A stretch of DNA of 12,791 bases. It comes from Clostridia bacterium (lineage in GTDB: Bacteria; Bacillota; Clostridia; Oscillospirales; Ruminococcaceae). The stretch spans positions 1 through 12,791 of the forward strand of contig QKDG01000026.1 of the NCBI GenBank assembly GCA_003246805.1. Direction: 5' to 3'. Both the position numbers and the translations under genes were made by a program. Shown here in pieces: positions 6,452-12,791 of the stretch; position 1 is the first letter of the stretch; each line of letters opens with the position of its first letter. Below the pieces are notes generated by a model. The model worked only from the letters and a program-made list of their open reading frames with translations, was not told where the DNA came from and made no database searches.

Positions 6452-7378
6452 TCAATTAAATAATGTATAGGCAAATACTATAGTCAGCATCAATATCATC
6501 TGAGCCAGAACAAAAGCAAACAGATTCTTAAAAGAAGGCCCACCTTTGTACTGTATCAGTGCACTTTTTTCACCCTCGGGAATATCCAGACTTCTAATAT
6601 TTAATATATCTTTTTTTGCTTTAAGATAATAAAACCAGTTTGCAAAAAGCCCGCCTGTAAGCATTGTCGTGGTATTTATCAGACTTGATATGGATGACAA
6701 TATATCCATTGTGCTGGTGCTTAGTGTTGTGGTAAACATATTTACAAAAATTGTTTCATCAAAATAGCCCGACCTTGCCATTGTATACAAAACAGGTATC
6801 TGGGTGAGCATAGATATCACCATGAAAATAATACCTGCCAGATTCATCTTCCTGTAAAAAAAATATAGCTGTGGAAATATGAATGCAACAAAATTCAATG
6901 AAATTTTTCTGTTCCTGCTAAATTTTAAAAAATTCAATATAAAATATGTTTTGTTAGAACCGACATAATCGCTGTAATCCCTGACTTTTATACCGTCAAT
7001 CTCGCTGTCTTCTGTAATTACCTTCTGGTGAGGCGGCAGATTGTTTGAAGACCCCATGATACTTGGGAATCCATATTGATTCAAAACACTTGACCTGCTT
7101 AAATTCATAAGTGGCTTGCCACAGCCAGAACAAAAAAGAGCTGTATCAGGATTTTCTGTTTCGCATACACTGCATTTTATCTTATTTATCGAATCATCCT
7201 TATGCTTTGATTTCCATGTTTTGTTGTTTGCATGAAGGATGTTGTTTATACACTTTCCTTCTTTATTATAGCATTCACGGTGATATGGAGTCCCACATTC
7301 AGGGCAGACAACAATATCATCATGCTTTTTAAATTCGGCGTTACAAACAATACATTTTTCGCCTATATATTCAGACAT
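6452..7378 (-). CDS. RING-like / zinc-ribbon membrane protein (DUF2628-like C-terminal part)
   Basis: A 308-residue protein with two cysteine-rich modules before a membrane region. Residues 9-43 show C-x2-C-x12-C-x2-C-x4-H-x2-C-x6-C (C9, C12, C25, C28, H33, C36, C43), a prokaryotic RING-like treble-clef pattern. Residues 69-86 are a CxxC-x10-CxxC zinc ribbon. A soluble linker (about 90-145) follows. The segment SLNFVAFIFPQLYFFYRKM (160-178) resembles the start of DUF2628-type membrane domains. Further hydrophobic segments are at about 181-200, 228-252 and 284-306, giving three or four crossings. There is no N-terminal signal peptide, so the zinc modules probably face the cytosol. The start ATG at 7378 follows GGAGG; the TTG at 7390 lies too close to this site to use it. 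Function is unknown. The tight junction with galU hints at an envelope role, but this is inference. Confidence 0.82.
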   Translation of the reverse strand: MSEYIGEKCIVCNAEFKKHDDIVVCPECGTPYHRECYNKEGKCINNILHANNKTWKSKHKDDSINKIKCSVCETENPDTALFCSGCGKPLMNLSRSSVLNQYGFPSIMGSSNNLPPHQKVITEDSEIDGIKVRDYSDYVGSNKTYFILNFLKFSRNRKISLNFVAFIFPQLYFFYRKMNLAGIIFMVISMLTQIPVLYTMARSGYFDETIFVNMFTTTLSTSTMDILSSISSLINTTTMLTGGLFANWFYYLKAKKDILNIRSLDIPEGEKSALIQYKGGPSFKNLFAFVLAQMILMLTIVFAYTLFN

Positions 7379-7409
7379 ATTTACCTCCAAATATCATTTA
7401 TATTTGTAT

Positions 7410-7438
7410 AGTATATCATATCATGCCACAAATTTAAA
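7410..7438 (-). promoter_or_regulatory. Probable promoter of the RING-like gene and galU
   Basis: On the minus strand there is TTTAAA (7438-7433), a 17-nt spacer and TATACT (7415-7410), placing the start near 7403. An alternative is TTGCTC with an 18-nt spacer to TATGAT, slightly upstream. It is divergent from the prfB promoter. Confidence 0.5.
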
Positions 7439-7455
7439 GAGCAATTTAAAAAACT

Positions 7456-7483
7456 TTGCTTTTTTACGTAAATATTGTATAAT
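7456..7483 (+). promoter_or_regulatory. Probable promoter of prfB
   Basis: TTGCTT (7456-7461), a 16-nt spacer and a perfect TATAAT (7478-7483) on the plus strand. Transcription would start near 7490, leaving a leader of about 25 nt with AAGGAGA before the ATG at 7516. The -35 is weak; the -10 is strong. Confidence 0.6.
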
Positions 7484-7515
7484 AAAAAGGATATGAGTTA
7501 AGGAGATTTAAGAAT

Positions 7516-8628
7516 ATGATTTTATCAGATGATTTGAAAATGCAAATTGATGCTTTGAAACCACAGATAGTTGAGTTGCATAAGGTTTTGAATATAGAAA
7601 ATGCTGAAATAAAACTGAACGAATTACAGGAAACAAGCGCTCAGCCTGAGTTCTGGAACGATATTGAGAATTCGCACAAGGTTCTCCAGAATATCCGTGC
7701 TTTTGAAAATAAAATAAACAGCTTTAATCAGCTAAAATCAAAGCTTGACGATATTGTTACCCTTTTTGAGCTTTCGCAGGAGGAGGATGACAATCAGCTT
7801 TTGACTGAAATTCAAGACGAAATTAATGACCTTAACAGCCAGCTTGAAATTCAGACCTTGCAAACTTTGCTGACAGGTGAATATGACAGTAACAGCGCTA
7901 TTCTTACATTCCATTCCGGTGCGGGGGGAACAGAAGCACAGGATTGGGTTGAAATGCTTTTCAGGATGTATTCACGATGGGCAGAAAGCCATCGTTTTAA
8001 AGTCACTACCCTCGATTACCTAGATGGTGATGAGGCAGGCATTAAAAGTGCTTCAATATTAATAGAAGGATTGAATGCCTATGGATTTTTAAAATCAGAG
8101 GCAGGAGTTCACAGGCTTGTGAGAATCTCACCGTTTGATTCATCAGGAAGACGACATACCTCTTTTGCTTCTGTTGAAGTTCTTCCCGAGATAAATGATG
8201 ATGTTCAGATTGAAATCAGGACTGAGGATATCAAGGTTGATACTTACAGGGCAAGCGGTGCAGGCGGGCAGCATATTAACAAGACCGATTCTGCTGTAAG
8301 AATAACGCATATTCCGACGGGAATAATCGTTGCTTGCCAGACTCAGAGAAGCCAGTTCCAGAACAAAGACTATGCTTTAAAAATGCTAAAATCAAAGCTT
8401 GTTGAAATAAAGGAAAGAGAGCATCTTGACAAGATTGAGGATATTAAAGGAGTGCAGAAGGAAATAGGCTGGGGTGCTCAGATACGTTCCTATGTATTTA
8501 TGCCTTATACACTGGTAAAGGACCATCGCACAGGTTTTGAAGCAGGAAATGTCAATGCTGTCATGGATGGAGAGCTTGACGGATTTATTAATGCATATCT
8601 AAAAGCTTTAAGCACAGGCAACTTATAA
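7516..8628 (+). CDS. prfB: Peptide chain release factor 2, encoded without a frameshift
   Basis: RF2 reads UAA and UGA and triggers peptide release. The 370-residue protein carries the RF2-specific SPF motif (205-207, in LVRISPFDSSGRRHTSF) and GGQ at 250-252 within RASGAGGQHINKTDSAVR. Residue 246, the T/A position known from E. coli strains, is Ala. Most bacterial prfB genes need a +1 frameshift at an in-frame UGA after about codon 25. Here the aligned codons L25 (TTG, 7588-7590) and N26 (AAT) continue in one frame, with no UGA and no internal Shine-Dalgarno-like stimulator, so the protein is read straight through from the ATG at 7516. AAGGAGA lies 9 nt upstream of that ATG. It appears to be a single-gene unit with its own promoter; the EAL gene follows after 112 nt with a separate promoter-like signal. 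Confidence 0.97.
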   Translation: MILSDDLKMQIDALKPQIVELHKVLNIENAEIKLNELQETSAQPEFWNDIENSHKVLQNIRAFENKINSFNQLKSKLDDIVTLFELSQEEDDNQLLTEIQDEINDLNSQLEIQTLQTLLTGEYDSNSAILTFHSGAGGTEAQDWVEMLFRMYSRWAESHRFKVTTLDYLDGDEAGIKSASILIEGLNAYGFLKSEAGVHRLVRISPFDSSGRRHTSFASVEVLPEINDDVQIEIRTEDIKVDTYRASGAGGQHINKTDSAVRITHIPTGIIVACQTQRSQFQNKDYALKMLKSKLVEIKEREHLDKIEDIKGVQKEIGWGAQIRSYVFMPYTLVKDHRTGFEAGNVNAVMDGELDGFINAYLKALSTGNL

Positions 8629-8703
8629 TTTCTGATAATAATTTGCAACATAATACGATTAACGATAAGTTTACAATTATTGCTCTAAAATTTTACACAA
8701 CAC

Positions 8704-8712
8704 TGTTATACT
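8704..8712 (+). promoter_or_regulatory. Extended -10 element upstream of the EAL gene
   Basis: TG, one base, then TATACT (8707-8712), an extended -10 that can work without a good -35; the bases 17-18 nt upstream match poorly. The start would be near 8719, just before the AAGGGG ribosome binding site that serves the ATG at 8741. Confidence 0.45.
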
Positions 8713-8740
8713 TTCTTTAACTATAAGGGGACTGATATTA

Positions 8741-10489
8741 ATGAAAATCACAGAAAAAATGCTCAATGATATCCTTGCAGAAAAAAGAATTAAAACAGTT
8801 TTCCAGCCAATTGTTTCATTAAGAGATGGCAGCGTTTTTGGATATGAAGCTTTAAGCAGAATAACTGATTATGATTTTAGTCCGTCAATAGAAGAGCTTT
8901 TTGTTTTAGCTGAGCAGCTAAGTAAAGTGTGGGAAATTGAACTTTTATGCCGTTCTGTCGCCTTAAAAACCGCATATACGAAATTTGCTCCTCCCTATTT
9001 TAAAAAGCTTTTTTTAAATGTTAATCCTAATATTATTCATGACAAAAATTTTAAGCATGGGCTTACGATTGATTTCCTAAAACAATTTAATATTACACCA
9101 GATAAAATTGTATTTGAAGTAACAGAAAAAACAGCAATCAAGGATATGTCAAGCTTTTTGATGACTATCGCTAACTATAAAGAGCAAAATTATAAAATTG
9201 CTATTGATGATGCCGGAGCAGGATACAGCGGGCTTAATCTTATTTCTGATATTAAACCGCATTTTATAAAGCTTGATATGAAGCTGGTGCGCAATATTGA
9301 TACAGACAGCATTAAATATGCTATTGTAAAAAGTATGGTTGAACTGTCACATATTTCAAATATATCCCTTATTGCAGAAGGTGTTGAGACTTTTGAGGAG
9401 CTTAAAACTCTTATCAATTTAGGGGTTCAGTTCGGGCAAGGCTATTTTATTCAAAGACCTGATGAGAATATCAAGGACATTGACGTGGATATTGTTAATG
9501 AAATAATCGACCTTAACTGGAGGAAAAATCACACAAGTGGCAGGCAGGCTTCTTCAATATTTATTGAAAATCTTTGTTCTCCTGCAATTACCGTTGCCCC
9601 TAATGTAACTGTTGAACAGGTATACAATATTCTTTGTAAAAACAAGGCTTATCAGGGTATATGCATAATTGATAATGATGAAGTTGTAGGAGTTATCATG
9701 AGGATTAATATTATTATCCTTATGAGTGGCAGATATGGCTTTGCACTTTATCAGAACAAGCCTATTTCGGCTATTATGGATAAAAACTTCCTTTGTGTTG
9801 ATTATGAAACGCCTATTAGCACAGTTTCTCATATTGCTACTTTGAGAAATCAGGATTCTATGTATGACTTTATTGTTATTACAAAAAACAATAAGCTGCT
9901 TGGTACTGTTTCAATAAAAGATATCCTGCAAAAAATCACAGAGGTTGATATTCAAAACGCTAAAAATCAAAACCCGCTTACTGAGCTCCCTGGCAATAAG
10001 ATAATTGAACAGCATTTAAAGGATTGCCTTGAAAAACAGCAGAATAAAAGTGTTATATATATTGATATTGATAATTTTAAAGCATATAATGATGTTTACG
10101 GTTTTGAAAAGGGTGACATGGTAATAAAATTTGTTTCTCAACTGCTAAAAGAATATATCAGTGAAAATGTTTTTGTAGGGCATATAGGTGGGGATGATTT
10201 TGTTGTCATTTCAAATTTTGAAGAAGCTGAGAATATTTGCAGTGAGCTGCTTCATAATTTTAAAGATGGTATTATGAATTTATATAGTGAAGCAGATTAT
10301 AGCAGAGGGTATATTGTAACAAAAAACAGAAAGGGAGTTGTTGAGCAATGCCCTTTACTCTCTTTGACTATTTGCGGTGTAAAAAACGCATACTGCTATT
10401 ATGACAATGTAATAAGCTTAACAGAAAAGCTGGCTAAGCTTAAAAAGAAGCTTAAACAAAAAGGTGGAAACAATTACATACTTGAATAA
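8741..10489 (+). CDS. EAL - CBS pair - GGDEF-type (GGDDF) cyclic-di-GMP protein
   Basis: A 582-residue soluble protein with the EAL phosphodiesterase first. EAL domain (about 8-245): E36-A37-L38 in GYEALSR, N93 in LNVNP, E126 and E129 in FEVTEK, D156-D157 in AIDDAGAGYSGL, K177 in FIKLD, E213 in AEGVET and Q233 in GQGYF. All expected metal and catalytic residues are present, so c-di-GMP hydrolysis is likely. A CBS pair follows (about 275-400). Its second repeat ends GTVSIKD (388-394), the usual adenine-nucleotide site, while the first ends GVIMRIN, with Asn for Asp. The GGDEF-type domain (about 408-582) keeps LTELPGN, D442, N450 and GD (458-459), but its signature is GGDDF (483-487), preceded by H rather than R, with no RxxD inhibitory site. 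It may be a GTP sensor or a weak cyclase. No membrane segment is seen. AAGGGG lies 10 nt before the ATG. Confidence 0.93.
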   Translation: MKITEKMLNDILAEKRIKTVFQPIVSLRDGSVFGYEALSRITDYDFSPSIEELFVLAEQLSKVWEIELLCRSVALKTAYTKFAPPYFKKLFLNVNPNIIHDKNFKHGLTIDFLKQFNITPDKIVFEVTEKTAIKDMSSFLMTIANYKEQNYKIAIDDAGAGYSGLNLISDIKPHFIKLDMKLVRNIDTDSIKYAIVKSMVELSHISNISLIAEGVETFEELKTLINLGVQFGQGYFIQRPDENIKDIDVDIVNEIIDLNWRKNHTSGRQASSIFIENLCSPAITVAPNVTVEQVYNILCKNKAYQGICIIDNDEVVGVIMRINIIILMSGRYGFALYQNKPISAIMDKNFLCVDYETPISTVSHIATLRNQDSMYDFIVITKNNKLLGTVSIKDILQKITEVDIQNAKNQNPLTELPGNKIIEQHLKDCLEKQQNKSVIYIDIDNFKAYNDVYGFEKGDMVIKFVSQLLKEYISENVFVGHIGGDDFVVISNFEEAENICSELLHNFKDGIMNLYSEADYSRGYIVTKNRKGVVEQCPLLSLTICGVKNAYCYYDNVISLTEKLAKLKKKLKQKGGNNYILE

Positions 10490-10497
10490 ATTTAAAC

Positions 10498-10534
10498 AGG
10501 CTGATATGTAGTATTACTTATCAGCCTAAGTTTT
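10498..10534 (+). terminator. Hairpin terminator after the EAL gene
   Basis: AGGCTGATA (10498-10506) pairs perfectly with TATCAGCCT (10519-10527) around a 12-nt loop. AAG and a short TTTT (10531-10534) follow. The stem begins 9 nt after the stop codon. The T-run is short, so termination may be partial, with the GC-rich hairpins downstream as a backup. Confidence 0.7.
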
Positions 10535-10581
10535 AGAAAAAGTCTATTTCTACAAGCTTATTACAACTTTAAGCACGTATT

Positions 10582-10732
10582 TGTGGGGGCTTTGCGGTCG
10601 CCCCCACACCCCTTCGCATAAAAAATCATAGTTTATCAACACTCTGTGGCTGATGTTTTGATTATTACAATACTTATATCTAAAAAACGTATTTTGGCGA
10701 AGGGGCTCGGGGGCGAACGCAAAGCCCCCGAA
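10582..10732. repeat. Paired GC-rich inverted hairpins (MITE / REP-doublet-like element)
   Basis: Two GC-rich arms in opposite orientation flank about 80 bp of AT-rich DNA. The 33 bases 10585-10617 match the reverse complement of 10697-10729 at 29 positions. Each arm is itself a hairpin: 10582-10590 with 10600-10608 (9 bp), and 10707-10714 with 10724-10731 (8 bp, plus a possible G-U), with loops TTTGCGGTC and TTTGCGTTC (read inward). An outer 9-bp block, CCCCTTCGC (10609-10617), is perfectly complementary to 10697-10705, so the whole element can also fold as one long stem. No transposase is present. It fills the 256-bp gap between the convergent EAL and LysR genes and differs sharply in composition from the surroundings, which suggests an inserted multi-copy element. 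The 63-codon open frame across it is not a gene. Confidence 0.7.
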
Positions 10733-10745
10733 ACAAGACAAGTTA

Positions 10746-11663
10746 TTACTGTTTGTTATAGTTTTTGATATACTCCATAAAGCTATTTAAAGAATTTGTA
10801 TGCTCGCTATTTTTTGGCAAAGCGAAACCGACTGTTCTTTTTTCAAGAGATTTTAATAGACTAATTTCTTGTACCGCACCGGATTGTATATCCGGCAGAA
10901 CAAACTCCCTTATTACGCAGGCAATGCCAAGGCCAATTTTTGCAAAATCAATAAGCAAGTCCATATTACTTACTTCAAGCACTTGTTTTGCTTCTATATT
11001 ATTGCTTTTAAGATAATTATCAACATACATTCTTGTTACATTTTCTTCATCAAGCAGCATTAGATTTGCATTTTTGAATATATCATTCTCATTAACCTCA
11101 CTACCGATATTATTTTCACGGAAATTTAAATTGTCGAGATATGTCTGCGTTGCTATAAATATATCCTGATACTCACCAACAGGAATGAAATCAATGTTTT
11201 TTTCATACTCTGGCTTTACCATCAACGCGATGTCAATTTTATTATTTTCAAGAAGCCTCATACTGTGAAAGCTTGACTGACACTCTATCGAAATCTTTAT
11301 ATGTGGGTGTTTTTCAACAAAACCTTTTAAATATGGTAAAAGAACATATTTGCTGAGAGTTGCACTTGCCCCGATTTTTATATGCCCTACCCCTAATTTA
11401 TTGATATTATTTAGCTTTTCTTCGCCTACTGCTATGGCATCAAAAGCTATTTTTAATTGTTCAAACAGAAGTTCCCCTTCGTTTGTCAGTATAACCCCCC
11501 GTGGATTTCTTGTAAACAAAACAGTATCAAGGCTATCCTCAAGCTTTGTTATTGCCTTGCTTATTGCTGGCTGGCTAATAAACAGATTTTCTGCCGCGTG
11601 TGAAATATTCCCGAATTTTGCAACCTCATAAAATATTTTGTATTGATTTAAATTATGTTCCAT
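10746..11663 (-). CDS. LysR-family transcriptional regulator
   Basis: A 305-residue LysR-type regulator of normal length. The N-terminal winged helix-turn-helix is clear: LNQYKIFYEVAKFGNISHAAENLFISQPAISKAITKLEDSLDTVLFTR (5-52), with recognition helix around 31-41. The periplasmic-binding-like effector domain runs from about 92 (GHIKIGASATLSKYVLLPYLKGFVEKHP) to 300, with the typical SNMDLLIDFAKIGLGIACV segment (232-250). The start ATG at 11663 follows AGGGGGG. It is divergent from leuC with 133 bp between them and overlapping promoters. By LysR-family habit it probably regulates leuC and itself, perhaps sensing a leucine-pathway intermediate; the ligand and target are inferred from position only. 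Its 3' end meets the GC-rich hairpin element at 10582-10732. Confidence 0.93.
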   Translation of the reverse strand: MEHNLNQYKIFYEVAKFGNISHAAENLFISQPAISKAITKLEDSLDTVLFTRNPRGVILTNEGELLFEQLKIAFDAIAVGEEKLNNINKLGVGHIKIGASATLSKYVLLPYLKGFVEKHPHIKISIECQSSFHSMRLLENNKIDIALMVKPEYEKNIDFIPVGEYQDIFIATQTYLDNLNFRENNIGSEVNENDIFKNANLMLLDEENVTRMYVDNYLKSNNIEAKQVLEVSNMDLLIDFAKIGLGIACVIREFVLPDIQSGAVQEISLLKSLEKRTVGFALPKNSEHTNSLNSFMEYIKNYNKQ

Positions 11664-11716
11664 TTTTTGCCCCCCTGATATATCAAAAAGTTATAATAAA
11701 TATTATTATTATGTAT

Positions 11717-11745
11717 TTGAATTATATCACAAAATATGTTATTAT
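11717..11745 (+). promoter_or_regulatory. Promoter of leuC
   Basis: TTGAAT (11717-11722), exactly 17 nt, then TATTAT (11740-11745). Transcription would start near 11752, leaving a leader of about 45 nt. That is too short for a T-box or a leader-peptide attenuator, so control probably acts at initiation through the divergent LysR protein. Confidence 0.68.
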
Positions 11746-11750
11746 TTCAA
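11721..11750 (-). promoter_or_regulatory. Promoter of the LysR gene, superimposed on the leuC promoter
   Basis: On the minus strand there is TTGAAA (11750-11745), an 18-nt spacer and TATAAT (11726-11721). Its -10 overlaps the leuC -35 and its -35 overlaps the last base of the leuC -10, so polymerase cannot occupy both. Transcription would start near 11714. Confidence 0.65.
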
Positions 11751-11796
11751 TAGTTACAAAGCATACTAATAATATTTGTTAAGGAGATTGAATTAT

Positions 11797-12791
11797 ATGG
11801 GAATGACTATGACACAAAAAATCCTTGCCGCTCACGCAGGGCTCGAAAAGGTTGAGGCTGGTCAACTTATCATGGCAAATCTTGATATGGTTTTAGGAAA
11901 TGACGTTACAACCCCTGTTGCTATAAATGAATTTAACAAGGCTGGATTCACTTCAGTTTTTGACGGTAAAAAGGTTTCAATGGTTATGGACCATTTTACA
12001 CCAAATAAAGATATCAAAGCTGCTACTCAATGTAAGATGTGCAGAGATTTCGCTGGAAAATTAGGAGTAGAAAACTACTTTGACGTTGGCGATATGGGAA
12101 TAGAACACGTTATTCTTCCTGAAAAAGGCTTGGTTGCTCCTGGTGAACTAATCATCGGTGCTGATTCACACACTTGCACATATGGTGCTCTTGGTGCGTT
12201 TTCAACTGGCGTTGGTTCAACTGATATGGCTGCTGGTATGGCAACCGGTAAAGCTTGGTTTAAGGTTCCATCAGCAATTAAATTCAGTTTAACTGGAAAG
12301 ATGAACGAATGGATTTCTGGAAAAGATGTAATTCTTCATATAATCGGAATGATTGGCGTTGACGGCGCTTTATATAAATCAATGGAATTTTCAGGCGATG
12401 GGCTTAAAAATCTAACTATGGATGACAGACTTTCAATGGCTAACATGGCTATCGAAGCTGGTGCTAAAAACGGTATTTTTGCTGTTGATGAAAAGACACT
12501 TGAATTTGTTAAGGATAAAGTTTCAAGAGAATATAAAGTTTACGAAGCTGATGCAGATGCTGAATATGACGAGGTTTATGACATTGACCTTTCAACAATT
12601 AAGTCAACTGTTGCATTCCCTCATCTTCCAGAAAACACAAGAACTATTGACGAAGTTGGAGAAGTTAAAATCGACCAGGTTGTAATCGGTTCTTGCACAA
12701 ACGGAAGAATGGAAGATTTGCGTGTTGCTGCTACTATTCTTAAAGGTAAAAAGATTGCTAAAAATGTGCGTTGTATTGTTATTCCTGGCTC
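11797..12791 (+). CDS. leuC: 3-isopropylmalate dehydratase large subunit (LeuC), C-terminus cut by window edge
   Basis: Isomerises 2-isopropylmalate to 3-isopropylmalate in leucine synthesis, together with the small subunit LeuD and a [4Fe-4S] cluster. The 331 complete codons here are an aconitase-superfamily N-terminus: MGMTMTQKILAAHAG at the start, LGNDVTTPVAINEF (33-46), VMDHFTPNKD (63-72), GADSHTCTYGALGAFSTGVGSTDMA (121-145) and the first cluster cysteine C300 in GSCTNGR. The later CxxC pair lies beyond the edge. The short start and spacing fit the bacterial/archaeal HacA-like LeuC of about 420 residues, not the longer E. coli form, so homoaconitase-type relatives are the main alternative. 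The ATG at 11797 has AAGGAG 10 nt upstream; the next in-frame ATGs are too far from that site. leuD is expected just downstream. Confidence 0.93.
   Translation, partial: MGMTMTQKILAAHAGLEKVEAGQLIMANLDMVLGNDVTTPVAINEFNKAGFTSVFDGKKVSMVMDHFTPNKDIKAATQCKMCRDFAGKLGVENYFDVGDMGIEHVILPEKGLVAPGELIIGADSHTCTYGALGAFSTGVGSTDMAAGMATGKAWFKVPSAIKFSLTGKMNEWISGKDVILHIIGMIGVDGALYKSMEFSGDGLKNLTMDDRLSMANMAIEAGAKNGIFAVDEKTLEFVKDKVSREYKVYEADADAEYDEVYDIDLSTIKSTVAFPHLPENTRTIDEVGEVKIDQVVIGSCTNGRMEDLRVAATILKGKKIAKNVRCIVIPG

Noticed and set aside
6444..6455. TTG start at 6455 for galU
   Set aside because: The ATG at 6443 has GAGG at proper spacing and the family N-terminus; the TTG lies at that ribosome binding site.
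10550..10741. 63-codon minus-strand open frame between the EAL and LysR genes
   Set aside because: It runs straight through the inverted hairpin element, has no convincing ribosome binding site, and its protein mainly reflects the GC-rich repeat. Such frames over palindromic repeats are common annotation errors.
11752..11796. T-box or leader-peptide attenuator upstream of leuC
   Set aside because: Only about 45 nt lie between the probable start and the ATG. There is no specifier-loop structure, T-box sequence, leucine-rich leader peptide or terminator.
12422..12685. 87-codon plus-strand open frame
   Set aside because: It is an out-of-frame shadow inside leuC, whose correct frame is continuous and carries the family motifs.
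1..12791. CRISPR array, tRNA, rRNA, phage or toxin-antitoxin system
   Set aside because: No evenly spaced repeats, cloverleaf, rRNA segment, transposase or recognisable toxin-antitoxin pair was found; gaps between genes are short.

Overview
The window is AT-rich chromosomal DNA from a low-GC Gram-positive bacterium. It is most likely a gut-type clostridium of the Oscillospiraceae/Ruminococcaceae kind; this is inferred from protein flavour, not from any search. Supporting signs are strong AGGAGG-type ribosome binding sites, sigma-A-like promoters (one a perfect TTGACA-17-TATAAT), a cysteine-containing S18, a DUF951 protein, a short LeuC with the MGMTMTQKILAAHAG start, and a CoaE/Sua5/RF1 cluster. 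Both class-I release factors are present and TGA is used as a stop, so the code is standard.

Layout. (1) 1-2821, minus strand: a likely operon DUF951 - prfA (RF1) - Sua5/YwlC-type threonylcarbamoyl-AMP synthase - coaE (cut by the window edge). The last two junctions are tight (1-nt gap, then a 4-nt ATGA overlap). (2) 2852-4293, plus strand: a small unknown protein, then a three-domain S1 RNA-binding protein. The spacer between them can fold so that the ribosome binding site of the S1 gene is fully paired. (3) 4382-7438, minus strand: a membrane protein with RING-like and zinc-ribbon N-terminal motifs, galU, then rpsF-ssb-rpsR from its own consensus promoter, ending at a strong hairpin terminator. 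The rpsF leader can also fold over its ribosome binding site. (4) 7456-10534, plus strand: prfB (RF2, without the programmed frameshift) and an EAL-CBS-CBS-GGDDF cyclic-di-GMP protein, followed by a hairpin terminator. (5) 10582-10732: a pair of GC-rich inverted hairpins, a MITE/REP-doublet-like element, between convergent genes. (6) 10746-12791: a LysR regulator divergent from leuC (cut by the window edge), with two face-to-face overlapping promoters.

Functionally most of the window is core translation (RF1, RF2, t6A synthesis, S6, S18, an S1-like protein), single-strand DNA binding, coenzyme A synthesis, UDP-glucose supply and leucine synthesis, plus one second-messenger enzyme. I see no CRISPR array, tRNA, rRNA, phage genes or transposase. 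The points most worth a second look are the SD-masking leader of the S1 gene, the covarying paired hairpins at 10582-10732, the superimposed lysR/leuC promoters, the possible S6:S18 leader and the EAL-first c-di-GMP protein with a GGDDF motif.
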